Of a DNA stretch of 64,000 bases, positions 11,838 to 24,511 are shown piece by piece (position 1 is the stretch's first letter; every line of letters starts with the position of its first letter). The notes under the pieces are model-generated. The model did no database searches, had not been told where the DNA came from, and saw only the letters and a program-made list of their open reading frames with translations. Both the position numbers and the translations under genes were made by a program. The stretch is taken from the NCBI GenBank assembly GCA_003290165.1, contig QNQO01000201.1, forward strand, positions 1,054,001-1,118,000, written 5' to 3'. This DNA comes from Berberis thunbergii (lineage: Eukaryota > Streptophyta > Magnoliopsida > Ranunculales > Berberidaceae).

Positions 11838-11851
11838 CCGCTATGATACCA
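11838..11851 (-). other. Primer binding site, tRNA-iMet type
   Basis: Minus-strand TGGTATCATAGCGG lies 3 bp from the LTR edge. The first eight bases match the 3' end of plant initiator methionine tRNA and the remainder has diverged. Confidence 0.65.
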
Positions 11852-11854
11852 AAT

Positions 11855-12185
11855 TGGTAGTTCAGGAGAAGCTTACAAACCAAAACATAACTGAAATAAA
11901 GTTTCACAAATTCAATTAATTTTCAAAATTAAAACTAAACTATCTATTACATTGGTTAATAGCCTTAATTTATAACTAACCTAAGCTTGCCAAACATGCA
12001 ACTAGTTTTCTAAACAAAATAGAAACTCTTACTCCTACTTGAATTGAATTCCTATGTATAATTGCAAAAGTAAAAGCCCTAATTCTAATTCCTATTGGAC
12101 TTGTACTCCTACTAGTTGGCCCTTTAACATGGACCAACCAAATTATTAATTGGATAATACAATGAATAAAAAGACCCATATTACA
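11855..12185 (-). repeat. 5' LTR of the miniature element
   Basis: Direct repeat partner of 10980-11282. It is slightly longer because of short insertions. It begins TGTAATATGGGT on the minus strand. Confidence 0.7.
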
Positions 12186-12932
12186 TTAAAAAAAACGATG
12201 GATAAACAAAAAGAAAATAGTTAATTTTTTCTTGCCTCGAATAGGATTTAAGTGCCCAACCCCAATAAATAGCAATTTCGAAATAATCTTGGCTTTTGAT
12301 TTTGGGTCCAACCAATTCTAAGAATATTTGAAAAACTTTTGGATAAAGGGTTGTTTTCTTGAAAAGCCAAAATGCACTTTCCAACATTTTCTTCTATTTT
12401 TCATTTCGTTCATTTACCAGTTTCAGGTGCTAATAGCCTTATAACATAGAATCTTTGGTTTTTTTTTTTAATGGATATATGAATCCGAAAAACTCCATGG
12501 CCTTAAATGAGAACTTGTTTGCGTGCTCAAGAAGCTGGTGGCTTGGGTATCAAGTCCATTGAATTTTTTATTGATAAGACATAAATGTATTCGTTAATGG
12601 GAGACAACGGGGGTTATGAGTGGAGCATTTAGAAACCCCCACAAAAAATACATCAAGCATTGGTGGTATGCAATATACTTTCCCCACAAAAGAAAGCTGA
12701 ATATCCTTAAACCTGTCTTAGTTGCTTCCCCACATCCTTCGAGCATAGAGCATCTCCAACTCTAAGAATCTCGTAAGCACCTCCTTAGTGAACATGTGGC
12801 ATTGTGGCCGAGGTGCCTTGGCTTGTTTCAGGTGTGTTTAAAGATTGTGGTATAGTTAGTGACTTTGTTTACGGGATTTCGCTTTGGAATTTGTTCCTTA
12901 GGCAACACCTGGTTAGATAGGATATATACAGT

Positions 12933-13532
12933 GTTGGGATTGGGTGACAACTAGCTATTTGACAAGTTCAATTACAACAAATCTAAACCAACAATTTAAA
13001 GGTAAGTGATTGCGTTGACAACTAGCTATTTTACAAACGTGCAAGGAAGATGAATGCAACTTTGCTTACCAGAAAACTATGTAAAATGGCAAAATTACCT
13101 ATCATTAGTACACCTACAAAATTACTATCACCAGTAAAGCAACAAAATTCAAAGAACTTTTTCAAGTTAAAGACACGAATCACAGGGAAGATTGTTCATG
13201 TAGTTGGACCATTGAGGCAGGTCGTGAACTGAATAAACAATAACTTAGCAATCATATTGTTCGTTCTTGCTGATTGTTTGTGAGCTGTTTTTTTGCTTCA
13301 GAGCAAATAGAGCAGAGAAGATGCAGAAGCGTAGAGGGAGAGATGGATAAAATAAATGGGAATTAAAGAGACAATAATTGAGAGAAAAATCGGAATTAGT
13401 TAAGTAGTGGAGAGAAAGTAGGAAACCATTTTAGATTTGAAATGAGGTGTATGTTCAGCAGATTATTTACTTTTGGATTTCATCTAGTCTATGGTTTAGA
13501 TTTCAAATAGCTAGTTGTCACTGGATCCCAAC
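12933..13532. mobile_element. Short TIR element (600 bp)
   Basis: The terminal inverted repeat is about 30 bp: left GTTGGGATTGGGTGACAACT, right reverse complement GTTGGGATCCAGTGACAACT, both continuing AGCTATTTGA. A second copy of the inner part of the repeat lies at about 13014-13034. No transposase and no clear target duplication, so the superfamily is not assigned; it is MITE-like. Confidence 0.6.
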
Positions 13533-13854
13533 TTCCCAAAATAGCCTTAGAGATTAGCATTCCCCATGGATTCCATGAAATTGGACTTCATGCAACCAAC
13601 CACACCCTATAGTTTTTGGTTTTCCATTTGTTTGACCCATGCACTTTCTTCTCTATAAATAGAACTTTGCCTTTTGTTTTTAAGCGGGGGTAGGAGGAGG
13701 GGGTGGGGAAGCTTGTCTTCTATACTTCATGCACAGTATTGCCTTTAATTGAGAATTTCTTCACGATAGGTAGAGTTTGTTTGATACTTGGTTCTCTTAA
13801 AAAGTCAGATGCTATTTTTGGTACAAAATCTTAACCATTGTGGACAAGTGATTG

Positions 13855-13964
13855 GTGGATTTGGCAAGTAAAAGTACCCTTCCTCCTATCCCATTAGTCC
13901 AAGAAAATGGCTTTGATGAGCAAGGATTATTTATGAACTAAACCGCAGAAAGATATTGCGTCAG
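13855..13964 (+). pseudogene. RanBPM-like exon: LisH-CTLH linker with frameshift
   Basis: The frame DLASKSTLPPIPLVQENGFD, then EQGL, is followed one frame over by YELNRRKILRQ and donor GTAAGA at 13965. Both halves match the RanBPM linker into the CTLH domain, so a small indel lies near 13928. Upstream, the LisH segment (family RSYLLHYGYE) could not be found; 13740-13855 is out of frame or replaced. The 5' edge of this exon is therefore uncertain. Confidence 0.7.
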
Positions 13965-15718
13965 GTAAGAAGATATTTCCATCATGAAGAGGCATTAGTG
14001 TGGAACTAATAGGTGAGTAATTGTGCTATTTTGTTTCCCGATAACTGTACCCAATATAGGCCAATATAACGAACTTCTAATTTTACTGTAGTAGCAATAA
14101 GGAAATACCACCTACTTGCTTGTGATGATGAGTTAGAAGAGAGAATGCAAAAGTAAATAAAGGATGTTAAATATTTTCAAATCCCATCCATTTAAAGCAT
14201 GGATGTAGGGAAGCCCAATTTGAAAAATGCAACAACATCCAGAAAGCGCTTCACACCCCATTCGTCGAAGCTTATTAAACTGATTCACTCTTGCAATCCA
14301 AATAAACCAACGAATTTTGTAGGGGGAAGCTACCTAAGCACAGTGAGCTTTCCTTTGGTGAAGGCTTCACACTCCTGATCGAACATACAAGAAGAGAAAC
14401 ATCTTTTACGATTCCCCATGTGTATCCCCAAATCCACAATACCTTAATGTCTATCCACAAACTATCTACAATTTGGTAGGCATTTTGAAAAATTAATTTG
14501 TTTCTTTCCCTCTGACTACCTAAACTATGGCATGGGGCAAACCTTTTCCTGGCCTAAAGACCTTTAGGTGTGAGTTTTAGCCAGTGAGTTTTGATTGAGT
14601 TTCACAATTCAACCCAACCTAGGAGAGAGTTGACAGCCGGAGCATTGATTTGGAATTCCAATCAGCATTTGTTTGAGATTTTTTTGGGGAAGTCAGAGGT
14701 GAAATTGCTGGTTAGCATGACATGATGAACTGACTCTTCACCCCTTCCACAAGCACACAGTGGTTCGGGATGATGCTGTCCACTGTGAGGATTGAACCAT
14801 GCACCACAGTCCAGAGGAGGAAACAAGCTCTGGGTGGTATTTGCTGAGCCATGTGATGTTCTGGAGCTTGTGTATTCTGTGATAAGGGGTTGGAGTGGAG
14901 TTGGGTGCAGCTGTCTTGCAGTGATTTGTTGACAGAGTATGACTTTTTTTTTCCTCCTCACAACCACGTCCTAGTCTTGATCAAAATTGAACTTCCTCTG
15001 TGATGGTGAGAAGGTTGGACATTTACTGGGTTTCCGAATCATTAAGGGTCCTTCTCAAGTAGAAGTTCCACCCCTGATTTTGATTGCGCAAAACTCTTAT
15101 ACATCACCCTTCTGTTTTCCTCTGAATATTGTAAATGCTTGGAAAGGAGTTTTTAGTGTGTCTTCTCCTATCCATTTATGCTCCCATAATTGCACTCTTT
15201 CCCATTGTGCACATCAAAGGAGATTGATCTATCTACGCCATTTTTCAAGTTCATCACCCCTTCCGAACTGACTGTCCATTTGATAGGCCCCATATTTATT
15301 GCAAAACATGGACACATGAACACTGCATCACTGCAGGCGCCCAAAGAGAGATCGTGAAAGTGAATCCACAACTCTTGAGAAAAAGGACACCCAACTATTA
15401 GCTGTCTCTATATTCCAATCCATTATCGCCAAATGAATACTTTGGATCCACTTTCACCCCTCGTTTATGGCAGCCTCCATAGTGGGTATTCCAAGGAATC
15501 TCCACAGAAATTACATTTGTAACTTTGTCACTTCATTTGGAAATTGACAATTTGATAGATTTGAACTTTTCCAATGCTTGAAATTCAAAGTACTCTCTTT
15601 CATGTATGTAGTAGTGGTTTTTCTCCAATGACTTCCTGTAATAAAGAGTAGGTTGCTGGTTTTATTTTCTGCAAGTTTAGCACCTTTTTCTTGTCCTCGG
15701 TGTTTTCTTCTAATGAAG
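13965..15718 (+). other. Intron of the RanBPM-like locus, no other feature seen
   Basis: No further exon, terminal repeat or RNA gene was recognised in this interval. The minus-strand frame at 14662-14967 has no family motif. Confidence 0.4.
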
Positions 15719-15787
15719 CTCATTAGAAGTGGGGATATGGATTCTACATTCAGTAAACTTTGGGAATGGTATCCTCAAATTTTGCGG
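15719..15787 (+). pseudogene. RanBPM-like exon: CTLH domain
   Basis: 69 nt between TAATGAAG and GTGAGA. It encodes 23 residues beginning LIRSGDMDSTFSKL and ending WEWYPQILR, the centre of the CTLH domain. It is open and keeps phase with both neighbours. Confidence 0.8.
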
Positions 15788-16689
15788 GTGAGATGACTTG
15801 TATCATTAAACTTTTAATTTCTGTTCTTTCTGTGTATGCGTGCATATGCACTCATGTTGGGAGTTATGGAATTGTTATCTAATATTTGTTGACAGTGTTG
15901 GAAACGTTGAGGTACATATTTTATGTTGGTGTATAGCATTGTGAATCTATGGTGGATTAATTTTAGGAGCTGATCATGAGCGATTATGACTCTACACCTC
16001 TGGAGCAAAATCAGCCATATCCAAAACTTGGTCGTTAAATTACTGCAGCAAAAAATATATGCATCTCTCATGTAGTCTAGTCTGTTTTCCTTGTGACTTG
16101 CTCAGTCACTTGGCCCATTTGTAATGTTCCTCTGTTTTTCAGTTATTAATACAATGCCTGTTTTTTACTAATTAAAAAAGGTGTACGGAGGTCTTCCTAT
16201 CAACTATGGAGCAAATGATCTCATTTTTTCATATAAATAGCTAAATAAGGTAAGCATGAGATAACTTAATATCACGAGGAAAGTAATTGCAGATGAAATT
16301 CCGATGTGTCCAAATTGAATAAAGAATAACCTTGACACCATGATGTAGATCCCTTGCAGGAAACAAAGACCAAAAATCAAATGGCTGAAAGAAGACATCA
16401 AAAGTGGGTGTTTTTTTCATGCCTTCTCAAACGCTAGAAAAGTAGAGGATGTTAAACTAGGGTCCTACTTTTAGCTATATAAGGATGTGTAATAGTATAA
16501 GCAAGAACCATTAGCCTTAAGTATGGAAACGCTGAATTAACCTCGGTATCTCCTTTTGAAACGCTGTACTCAAACCTTCAAGGTCATTTTCTTATAAGGT
16601 ATTTTCTTGAGCTTATGGATGTTTTTTAATGTCCTAATATCTTTAGATGTTTATTGAACAATCAAATCTACAAGTGGCACAGTCAAGGA

Positions 16690-17262
16690 TGCATGGACAC
16701 AGACATGACACGCTACGCTGACTCGACAATTTTTCAAAAATTAGGACTCGGGGACACGTCATACTATTTTTTTTATGAAGTCGTATAATCATAAATAATA
16801 ATCTAATAAAGTGCCATCCTAGAGTGTCCTTAAGAAGACACTGTTGCAAAAAAAAAAAATGTAGAGAAAATGTATAGTAGATAAGAAGTAGATGAGAGAA
16901 GAAACAAATTAGAGAAGAAGTAAAGATTAAGAAGAAGCATAGACTTAGTGACATTTTGCCCTATGTGTCTGAATCACAATTGAAAGAGTCATTCACTTCA
17001 AATGGATCAATAACCATTAAATTAGGTGTTATTTAAAAACATCTAAATATAAAAATAAAACAAATTTGATTTTCGAGTTTTGATTGTGTCCTGACCATGT
17101 TTCGAGTGTACCGAAGGTGTGTTCGACACGTTGACCACATTGACCATGTGTCTGACACTTGTTGACATATTGACCAAGTGTCTGATGTGTGTGTCGGAGG
17201 CATGTCGAGCGAGTGTCAGTGTCAGACATAGATACAACACGTTTTCAAAGAGTCCGTGCTTC
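16690..17262. mobile_element. Probable TE with GACACG-rich ends
   Basis: Both ends carry clustered GACACG/GTGTC motifs (16697-16760 and 17085-17230) around an AT-rich middle, a layout common to a dispersed plant repeat with GGACAC termini. Exact ends and target duplication could not be fixed. Confidence 0.35.
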
Positions 17263-18387
17263 CTTTAGTGTTGAAAAGTGCACTAAACATCATTGGGCTT
17301 AACAGAGTACCTTTGAATAGCTTTAGTTTTTCGTCTTCAAAGATTACTTCTAACTTAAGAATATCTTTAATAGGCAATTCAAAATGACTGCTTTTGTCGT
17401 TTGGCTTTCCAAAATTTGATTTTCAGTTCTTGTTGACCGGGATCATGGATGCTAGCAACAGTGCATTGAAGTTGAATTCATATACAAGGTTTAACAAGTA
17501 TTAGTCGAGAGCTGAGGCATGCCTTTTCACAAGGCATGAAATGTAAGCTTCACTCAATCAGTGTATAATTTAATAACAACATTTGGAAATGTCATCAATT
17601 GTTGAAACACATACGCTTTGGCCTTCATTAATCATAAGCCTTGCACTAAGGTGAGCCCCCTATCATAAAAGACCAGATCCTACATTTTCCCACCCCCCTC
17701 AAAGAAAAAGGTAAACAAATTTGCTTTTAGTTGTGAGGACTCTGTTTTGGTTTTTACTATGATCTATCTAACCGTTTATTCTGTCATCTATACACCTCTA
17801 GGGTTGTGTGGAAGATATCCTTTCATTTTATCCAATGTTAAACTGTTGAACTGTTACATGGAGACCATAATTCATTGATGGCATGATTTTGTTGGGACTT
17901 GTTGATTTAATTTCCCCAACAATAACAAGGGTTGGGCTTAGGACAACTCATTTTGAACCTTTCAGTTTGAACCAGAAAGGAGAGATCTGCCATCAACTTC
18001 TTCAGAGAACCAACACAGTGTGATTTGCTCTCTCATCTGTACACCTCTAAGGTTCAGCGGGAGATCTACTTTCAGCTGACCCATAATGGGGATTAAAGAA
18101 ATTTGACACGCTAATCCCATTGATTGACGTTTATATTTGAACTTAACGTTCTCAACAATAAGGGATAGATTTTGTACAAAATACTCTTTACCATTTATTG
18201 GCTTATTGGAACTAGAAAACCTGTTAACTTCTTTGTTGGTCAAAGGCAAAGGTGAGATAAACCAACGGTGTGTGCCCTTGGCTACTATTTCAGTTGAGGA
18301 CGCCAAATTACCCTTTTCATTTCCATCAAGTGTTTAATCTTGGTTTATATTTGCCTCACCTAGTGTCGGAAACCTTGAAAGGGTTGA
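17263..18387. other. Intronic stretch before the gypsy element
   Basis: No exon of the RanBPM-like gene was found here. The minus-strand frame 17962-18306 has no recognisable motif. The segment is interrupted on the right by the LTR retrotransposon. Confidence 0.4.
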
Positions 18388-18985
18388 TGATAGGCCTCCT
18401 ATCAGATTTACTTATACAAGGAGAAATAATGTATCAAGCAATCAGTAAGTGCTAGTTGTTGTTATGAGAATATGCAAATGCTGCTTGTGTAACTTGTTGA
18501 AGATTATGAGAATATGCACGTGCTGTTTGTGTAACTTGCTGAAGAAGAGTGCAAGCTGTGCTAATTGCTGTTATGAGAATGTGCAAGTTGTGTAGCAGAA
18601 TGCAAGAGGTGTAACTGAATACAAGTGTTGTAAATGTGGAATTAAAGTCAGAGTGATGTAAGAGACACTATCTTATAAATAGGCTTAGAACAGGAGGAAA
18701 TATAATTCATTCATTTGGTAAATCGATTGTACATTGAGCGTTGGCTCTTTAGGAGATTGGGGCATCTCGAATAGCTCTCACTTCACTCAATACAATTTCT
18801 TTGTTTCTATAGCACTTGTGTAGAAAGCTTTATGTTCAACATTCTTCTTTGCTATTTCTTGTTCAGTACTTTGTTTGTAGAAATAGCAAGCTTCAATTCA
18901 TCAGTCATTCTGACATCTATCAATATTTCTGGATAGTATTGCTTCCTATCTGCATAACATAGCAAAGCTAAGTCAGTTCATAACA
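18388..18985 (+). repeat. 5' LTR of the chromovirus-like element
   Basis: Begins TGATAGGCCTCC and ends TTCATAACA. It contains TATAAATA near 18673, a probable LTR promoter. It matches 24512-25109 over the full 598 bp with about twenty differences. Confidence 0.9.
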
Positions 18986-18989
18986 AACT

Positions 18990-19001
18990 TGGTATAAGAG
19001 C
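18990..19001 (+). other. Primer binding site, tRNA-iMet type
   Basis: TGGTATAAGAGC begins 4 bp after the 5' LTR. It matches the canonical TGGTATCAGAGC plant initiator-Met site with one mismatch. Confidence 0.85.
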
Positions 19002-19020
19002 TAACACTAGAATTGAAGTT

Positions 19021-21090
19021 ATGGAAGAAATTGTGGTAAATGTTCAAGAACAAGTAGAATCATTGAAAGGGGGGTTTTCAAGAAATGATACAAAGAATGA
19101 ATCAGATGATGAAAATGCAACAAGAAGCCTTAAAGACTGCTTCTACTGCAGAGAAGGACCAAATACCTCCAACCAATCTTGATGCACAAAGTCCAATTGG
19201 TGTGGTAGGTGGAGGTTCATCATCTCAAGGGTATCAATTTGATAGGGTAGTTAAGGCGTTGAGGCGGCGGAGAGGCGGATGAGCTTGAAAACGCCTCAGA
19301 GGCGAGGCGGACGCCTCACTTCACTGAGGCGGTCTTTAACATTTTTTAAAGATATTTTATTATAATAAATTGAAACACATTTAGATAAGTAATATTCATC
19401 ATCATTTTGATAACTTGCATATGCCAATATGTACAAAAAGTCATACAATTATTTAGAATTGAAATGGAAACATAATAAAGCTGCATAACATAGCAAAAAG
19501 ATGCACTACATAAGTGTACTTAACTTGCCTATCCATTAAATCACTAAAAAAGAAACACACAAGAATAACATCAAAGCATAATGTAAACTAGTTCATCAAC
19601 TTCTCATTGGTTTAACTTTGGAAATTTGAAACAGTGTTTGGAAAATTAATGGTTGAATTTGAAATAGTATTTGGAAAATTGCAATTTGGTGAGGCATCGC
19701 CCAGCAGGTCTCATTGGTTTAACTTTGAAAGTTTGCGCCAAATATACTAAAATATTACGATCCATACACTGAAATATTACTTATTATTGTTTATTGTGAA
19801 AAAAAAACGCAGCAGAACAAATCATATAAAAAAAGGAGCAGAACAAATCATATAAAAAAACACATAACAGATCATTAAAAAAAGGAGTAGAACCGATGAT
19901 ATAAAAAAGAGTAGAATGGATCATTAAAAAAAAACTGCAGAACAGATCATATAAAAAAAACACAGGAAGGAGAGGGAAGAAGAAGAGGAAGGAGGAAGAA
20001 GAAGAGAGAAAACATCCTGATATGAAAGAGGCAACACCTAATTTGAAGAAGAGGAACCTGATTAGAAGGAAAAGAACACACACAACAACAACAATAGCCC
20101 CCAAGGAGTTGTTCTCTTGTCTAAAACTCTAAATACCCCCTCTTAACCTTAAAAGACAAGTGGGCTGCAATAGACTTTTGGTTTTTAAGCTGTAAATGGG
20201 CTGAGGCGGTCCGAGGCGGACACCTCACTTCACCGCTCCGCCTCGCATCATTTTGAGGTTTTTTTGCTAAAACGCCTCGAAGCGCGCCTAGGCGTCCGCC
20301 TTAACAACATTGAAACCAGAAGATTAGACATGCCAGTTTTTGAAGGATCAAACCCTGATGGGTGGATCCTCAAAGCTGAACAATTCTTTGCCTTACATCG
20401 GTATACAAATGAAGAGAAGATCGAAGCCGCAATCATTTCATTTGAGGCAGATGCGTTCCTTTGGTATCAGTGGGAAAGTAAACGTCGTCCGATCTTATTT
20501 TTGAGAAGAACTTAAGGATTTGTTATTGAAACAATTTCGAACTACTCAAGAGGGTTCATTGTGTGAGCAATTTCTTGTTCTTAAACAAGAAGAATCTGTA
20601 TCGGAGTATTGAAAACAATTCGTCACACTTGCAGCTCCATTGGAGACACTCACTGAGGACATCTATTTGTGTAAGTTCATCAATGGCTTGAAGCCAACAA
20701 TCCGGGCGGAGGTGAGGATGCTGGAACCGGGTCAACTGGGTCAGGCAATGGATTTGGCTCTCAGGGTGGAAGAAAAGCAAACCCTAATGGGTTCTTGTAA
20801 AACGGGTTTTCAAAGTTACCAACAAAACCCATGGGAGGTCAAAGAAGTCTGGGACCGGGCCCATTAGGGCATCATACATTCGGGTTCTCTAGAGAATTCG
20901 ATAAACAGACAGAGGGAGATCTATCTCATCGCTACCAGAGACCAGTATCTTCTAGAAACCTTGAGAGAGAATTGGTTCCAGAAGGTGAGATCAGGAAGCG
21001 CTCCGATGCAGAGTTCCAAGTCAAACGCGAGAGGGGATTATGCTTTAGATGTGATGAGAAATACTCGCCGGGTCATTGATGTAAGAAAAA
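19021..21090 (+). pseudogene. gag of the chromovirus-like element, split by a hAT
   Basis: ATG at 19021 opens MEEIVVNVQEQVESLKGG. A one-base shift at the GGGGGGTTTT tract (about 19070-19080) moves the rest to another frame, which runs to GYQFD at 19242. The hAT copy B interrupts here. Gag resumes at 20311 with TRRLDMPVFEGSNPDGWILK, then a capsid-like region with stops and shifts (20510-20640), and KFINGLKPTIRAEV. The zinc knuckle CFRCDEKYSPGH is followed by a TGA where an Arg codon is usual, then CK. Confidence 0.8.
19243..20310. mobile_element. hAT element, GCCTC-rich family, copy B (about 1068 bp)
   Basis: Nearly identical along its length to 29081-30136. Left end TAGGGTAGTTAAGGCG, right end CGCCTTAACAACATTG. 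It is inserted in the retroelement gag between GYQF and ETRRLD. The left flank CAATTTGA and a remnant TTGA on the right suggest a partly eroded target duplication. The ends are rich in GAGGCG and the interior is AT-rich with AAAAAAG-spaced CAGAACAGATCAT-like repeats (19790-19960). No transposase frame. Confidence 0.8.
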
Positions 21091-21171
21091 AGAGATGAGT
21101 GTACTCGTTGCTCAGGAAGAAAATGAGCAGGAAGAGGAAGAGTCAAGAAAGGGAAGAACACAGAGTTAGAG

Positions 21172-24100
21172 GTGGCTGAAATAAGCCAAATAATAAAAGT
21201 GTCTCTAAGTTCGGTCATGGGACTTACTAACCCAAAGACCATGAAGATTGAGGGGGAATTAGCAAGCCAGTCAGTGGTGGTTTTGATCGATAGTGGAGCG
21301 ACACATAACTTCGTCTCCCAGAAGTTGGTTGATCGAGTGAAGTTGCCAATCACGGCCACCGAGGGGGATTCGGTTCAAGGGAGTGGGATCTGTCGAAAGG
21401 TGCAATTGATGTTGCAAGGAGTTGGGATTTTAGAAGATTTTCTTCCATTAGGGCTCGAAAGTTCGAATTTTATTTTGGGTGTTCAATGGTTGGAAACACT
21501 GGGAACGACCTCCATTAATTGGAAGGATCAAGTTTTGCGGTTTAGGAGGAGATCAGACACCATTACTCTCAAAGGAGACCATTCTCTGGGGCGGAGTTTG
21601 GTATCCTTGAAGACAATGCTTCATACTATGCAACATGAGGGACATGGATTCTTGGTAGAATTGGGGAATATGGAAGCTCCTTTGGTGGATGCGACAGAAG
21701 TTCCAATGGTGGTAACTGAAATAGTGGGTCGATACCAGGATGTGTTCCAAGTGCCATCGGGACTGCCTCCGCGAAGGGGATACGAGCATTCGATCATCTT
21801 ACAAGAAGGCTCCAATTCGGTAAATGTTAGACCTTATCATTATCTTCAATTTCAAAAAAATGAAATTGAAAGGTTGATTACTGAGATGTTGGAAGCGGGG
21901 ATTATATGGCCAAGCGTGAGTCCGTTTTCAAGCCCAGTTTTGCTAGTTAGGAAAAAAGATGGGGGATGACGTTTCTGGGTGGATTACCGAGCACTAAACA
22001 AGCAAACGGTACCAGACATATTTCCCATGCCCATTATCGACGAATTGTTAGATGAGCTTCACGGGTCAGTTGTTTTCTCAAAGTTAGACCTTAAGTCAGG
22101 TTATCATCAAATTCAGTTAAGAGAAGAGGATGCACCCAAAATGGCTTTCAGAACTCATGAGGGGCACTATGAATTCTTGGTGATGCCGTTTGGTCTCACG
22201 AATGCACCGACGACCTTTCAGGCGTTGATGAATTCCATTTTCCATCCCTATTTACGTAAGTTTGTACTGGTCTTTTTCTACGATATCACATATGGAACAT
22301 CTTGAGATTGTATTGGGGGTACTACAAAAATATCAGTTGTATGCAAATCAGAAGAAGTGTGAGTTCGGTTGCTCTAGATTGTGTTATTTGGGGCATGTGA
22401 TTTCGGCGGATGGGGTTTTGGTAGATTAGTCCAAAATTCAAGCAATGCTAGATTGGCCACAACCTCGAAATATTACTGAATTAAAGGGGTTTTTGGGACT
22501 CACGGGGTACTACCGAAAATTTATACAAGAATATAGTCAAGTTGCTTGGCCTCTGATGTCACAATTGAAAAAAGACAATTTTGCATGGAATCAAGAGGCT
22601 AAGGTGGCGTTTCAACAGTTGAAACAAATAATGACTAAGGCCCCGGTGTTAGCGATGCATTTCTCCAGGGAATTTATTGCGGAAACGAATGCATCTGGGT
22701 TTGCAGTAGGAGCTGTCCTAATGCAGTTACATCAATCGATAGCCTTCTTTAGCCAAGTGTTGGGACAAAGAGCCAGATTAAAGCCCATAAACGAGAAGGA
22801 ACTCATGGCTATAGTACTGGCAGTGACAAAATGGCGTGCTTATTTGTTGGGGTGCAAGTTCGTGATTCGAACTGATAAAAAAAGTTTAAAATTTTTGATG
22901 GAGCAGTGAGTGATTGGGCCAGAGTATCAAAATGGGTAAGCAAACTCTTGGGTTATCAATTTGAAATTCAGTACAAAGTAGGGACCGCAAACAAAGCAGC
23001 CGATGCGCTCTCCAGGATTTCTTGTCCACCATCTTGTTTTTCACTCAGCTTGCTCACTTGGCGAGATTGGAACACATTGCAGTTCGAAATTTTGAATGAT
23101 TCCACTCTAGCGCAAATCAAACAGACAGTACTTGAGGGCTCTTGTCGTCCTAGTTTTAGAATTAGAAATGAATTGTTACATTACAAAGACAGGTTAGTCA
23201 TTCCACCAAATTCTTTCCTTATTCCCATTCTATTTCAAGAGTTCCATAATTCTTCAGTGGGAGGCCATTCTAGGAAGTCCAAGACATATCAGAGGATAGC
23301 CAAGGAACTTTACTGGATTGGGATGAAAACAGATGTTCGGAAGATGGTTAGTGAATGTGAGGTGTGTCAACGAAATAAAACGATGGCCATCAGTCCAGCT
23401 GGTCTTCTTCAACCTATTCCATTGCCTACTCAGGTATGGGATGAAGTGACAATGGATTTTATAGCGGGGTTGCCTACTTCGTGAATGGTGGACACTATCT
23501 TGGTTGTTGTGGATCGTCTCAGTAAGTATGACCATTTTATAGGGTTGAAACACCCATTTACTGCCAAGGAGGTTGCAACCGTTTTCTCTAGGGATATTAT
23601 CAGACTCCATGGGACGCCTATTTTGATTATTTTGGACAGAGACATGATATTTCTTAGTAATTTTTGGTGTGAGCTGTTCCGTTTGCAAGACGCAAAATTG
23701 AAACATAGTACGACGTATCACCCGCAAATGGATGGCCAATCCGAGGTGCTCAACCGTTGTCTTGAACCATTTCTGAGGTGTTTCACTTCGGCCTGACCCA
23801 AGCAATGGTCCAAATGGTTACCTTGGGCCGAGTATTGGTACAACACGTCCACACATTCAGCCACTGGGTATACCCCTTTCAAGGTACTTTATGGAAGGGA
23901 GCCTCCACCATTATTACGTTACACTACAGGAAGTACAGCCGTTTCATCCATAGATCAGCTGTTATCAACCAGGGACAGTGTTATGGAGAGTTTACGGGTG
24001 AATTTACAACAGGCTCAACAACGGATGAAATGGTTTGCTGATAAGTCTAGAAGAGATGAAGCATTTGAAGTAGGCGACAATGTGTTTTTAAAAATCAGGC

Positions 24101-24480
24101 CATACCGCCAGAAATCATTGGTTAGGTGTAAGAATCAGAAGTTATCACCCAGGTTTTATGGCCCTTATGCGATTTTAGCCAAAGTCGGCTCTGTGGCTTA
24201 TAGGTTTAATTTACCTCCTTCCCAAATTCATTCCGTATTTCATGTGTCTCAGCTACGCCGAGCTAAAGGGCCTTGTTCTCTTATGACTCCCCTCCCTTCT
24301 CAATTAAATGATGATATGGAATTGGTGGTGCAACCTGGGATGGTATTGGCAGTCCGACAAGTTCTTAAGGGTGAACCAGGTACGTTAGAAGTTTTAATTA
24401 AATGGAAGAATTTACTCGCTTATGAGGCTACGTGGGAGGAATTTGATTTGTTAGATCAACAATTTCCATCTTTCCACCTT
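21172..24480 (+). pseudogene. pol of the chromovirus-like element (PR-RT-RH-INT-CHD)
   Basis: Protease: [12 protein letters not shown] near 21280. [30 protein letters not shown] at 21967-21969, then [38 protein letters not shown] and FVLVFFYDI, where the catalytic pair reads YD instead of DD; the segment just after is deleted. RNase [15 protein letters not shown] and [12 protein letters not shown]. Integrase: H..H..CEVCQRNK zinc finger, then DFIAGLPTS with [33 protein letters not shown]. Tail: LSPRFYGPYAIL, HSVFHVSQL, and a chromodomain-like VLIKWKNLLAYEATWEEFD. At least five frame lesions make it non-coding as a whole. Confidence 0.9.
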
Positions 24481-24511
24481 GCGGACAAGGTGCGTCTTTG
24501 GGGCGGGATAA

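Larger units (their letters stand above)
10980..12185 (-). mobile_element. Miniature LTR retrotransposon (TRIM-like), minus strand
   Basis: Two direct repeats flank a 572-bp core: 10980-11282 and 11855-12185. On the minus strand each begins TGTAATATGGGT and ends in CA. Next to the right repeat is TGGTATCATAGCGG (11838-11851, minus), a diverged initiator-Met tRNA primer binding site. Next to the left repeat is a purine tract (AAGCGGGGGAGAATGA, 11283-11298 minus). The core keeps a gag-like start just after the primer site and a pol-like end (..LKARGRAFRSGGE) without the middle, so it looks like an internally deleted gypsy element. No clear target duplication. Confidence 0.75.

Noticed and set aside
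19784..20104. 106-codon hydrophobic minus-strand frame (also at 29699-29926)
   Set aside because: Antisense of A-rich repeats inside hAT copies B and C. Low-complexity Phe/Leu run, not a membrane protein.
23254..23805. 183-codon minus-strand frame opposite the gypsy integrase
   Set aside because: Antisense shadow of the clearly coding integrase sequence on the plus strand.
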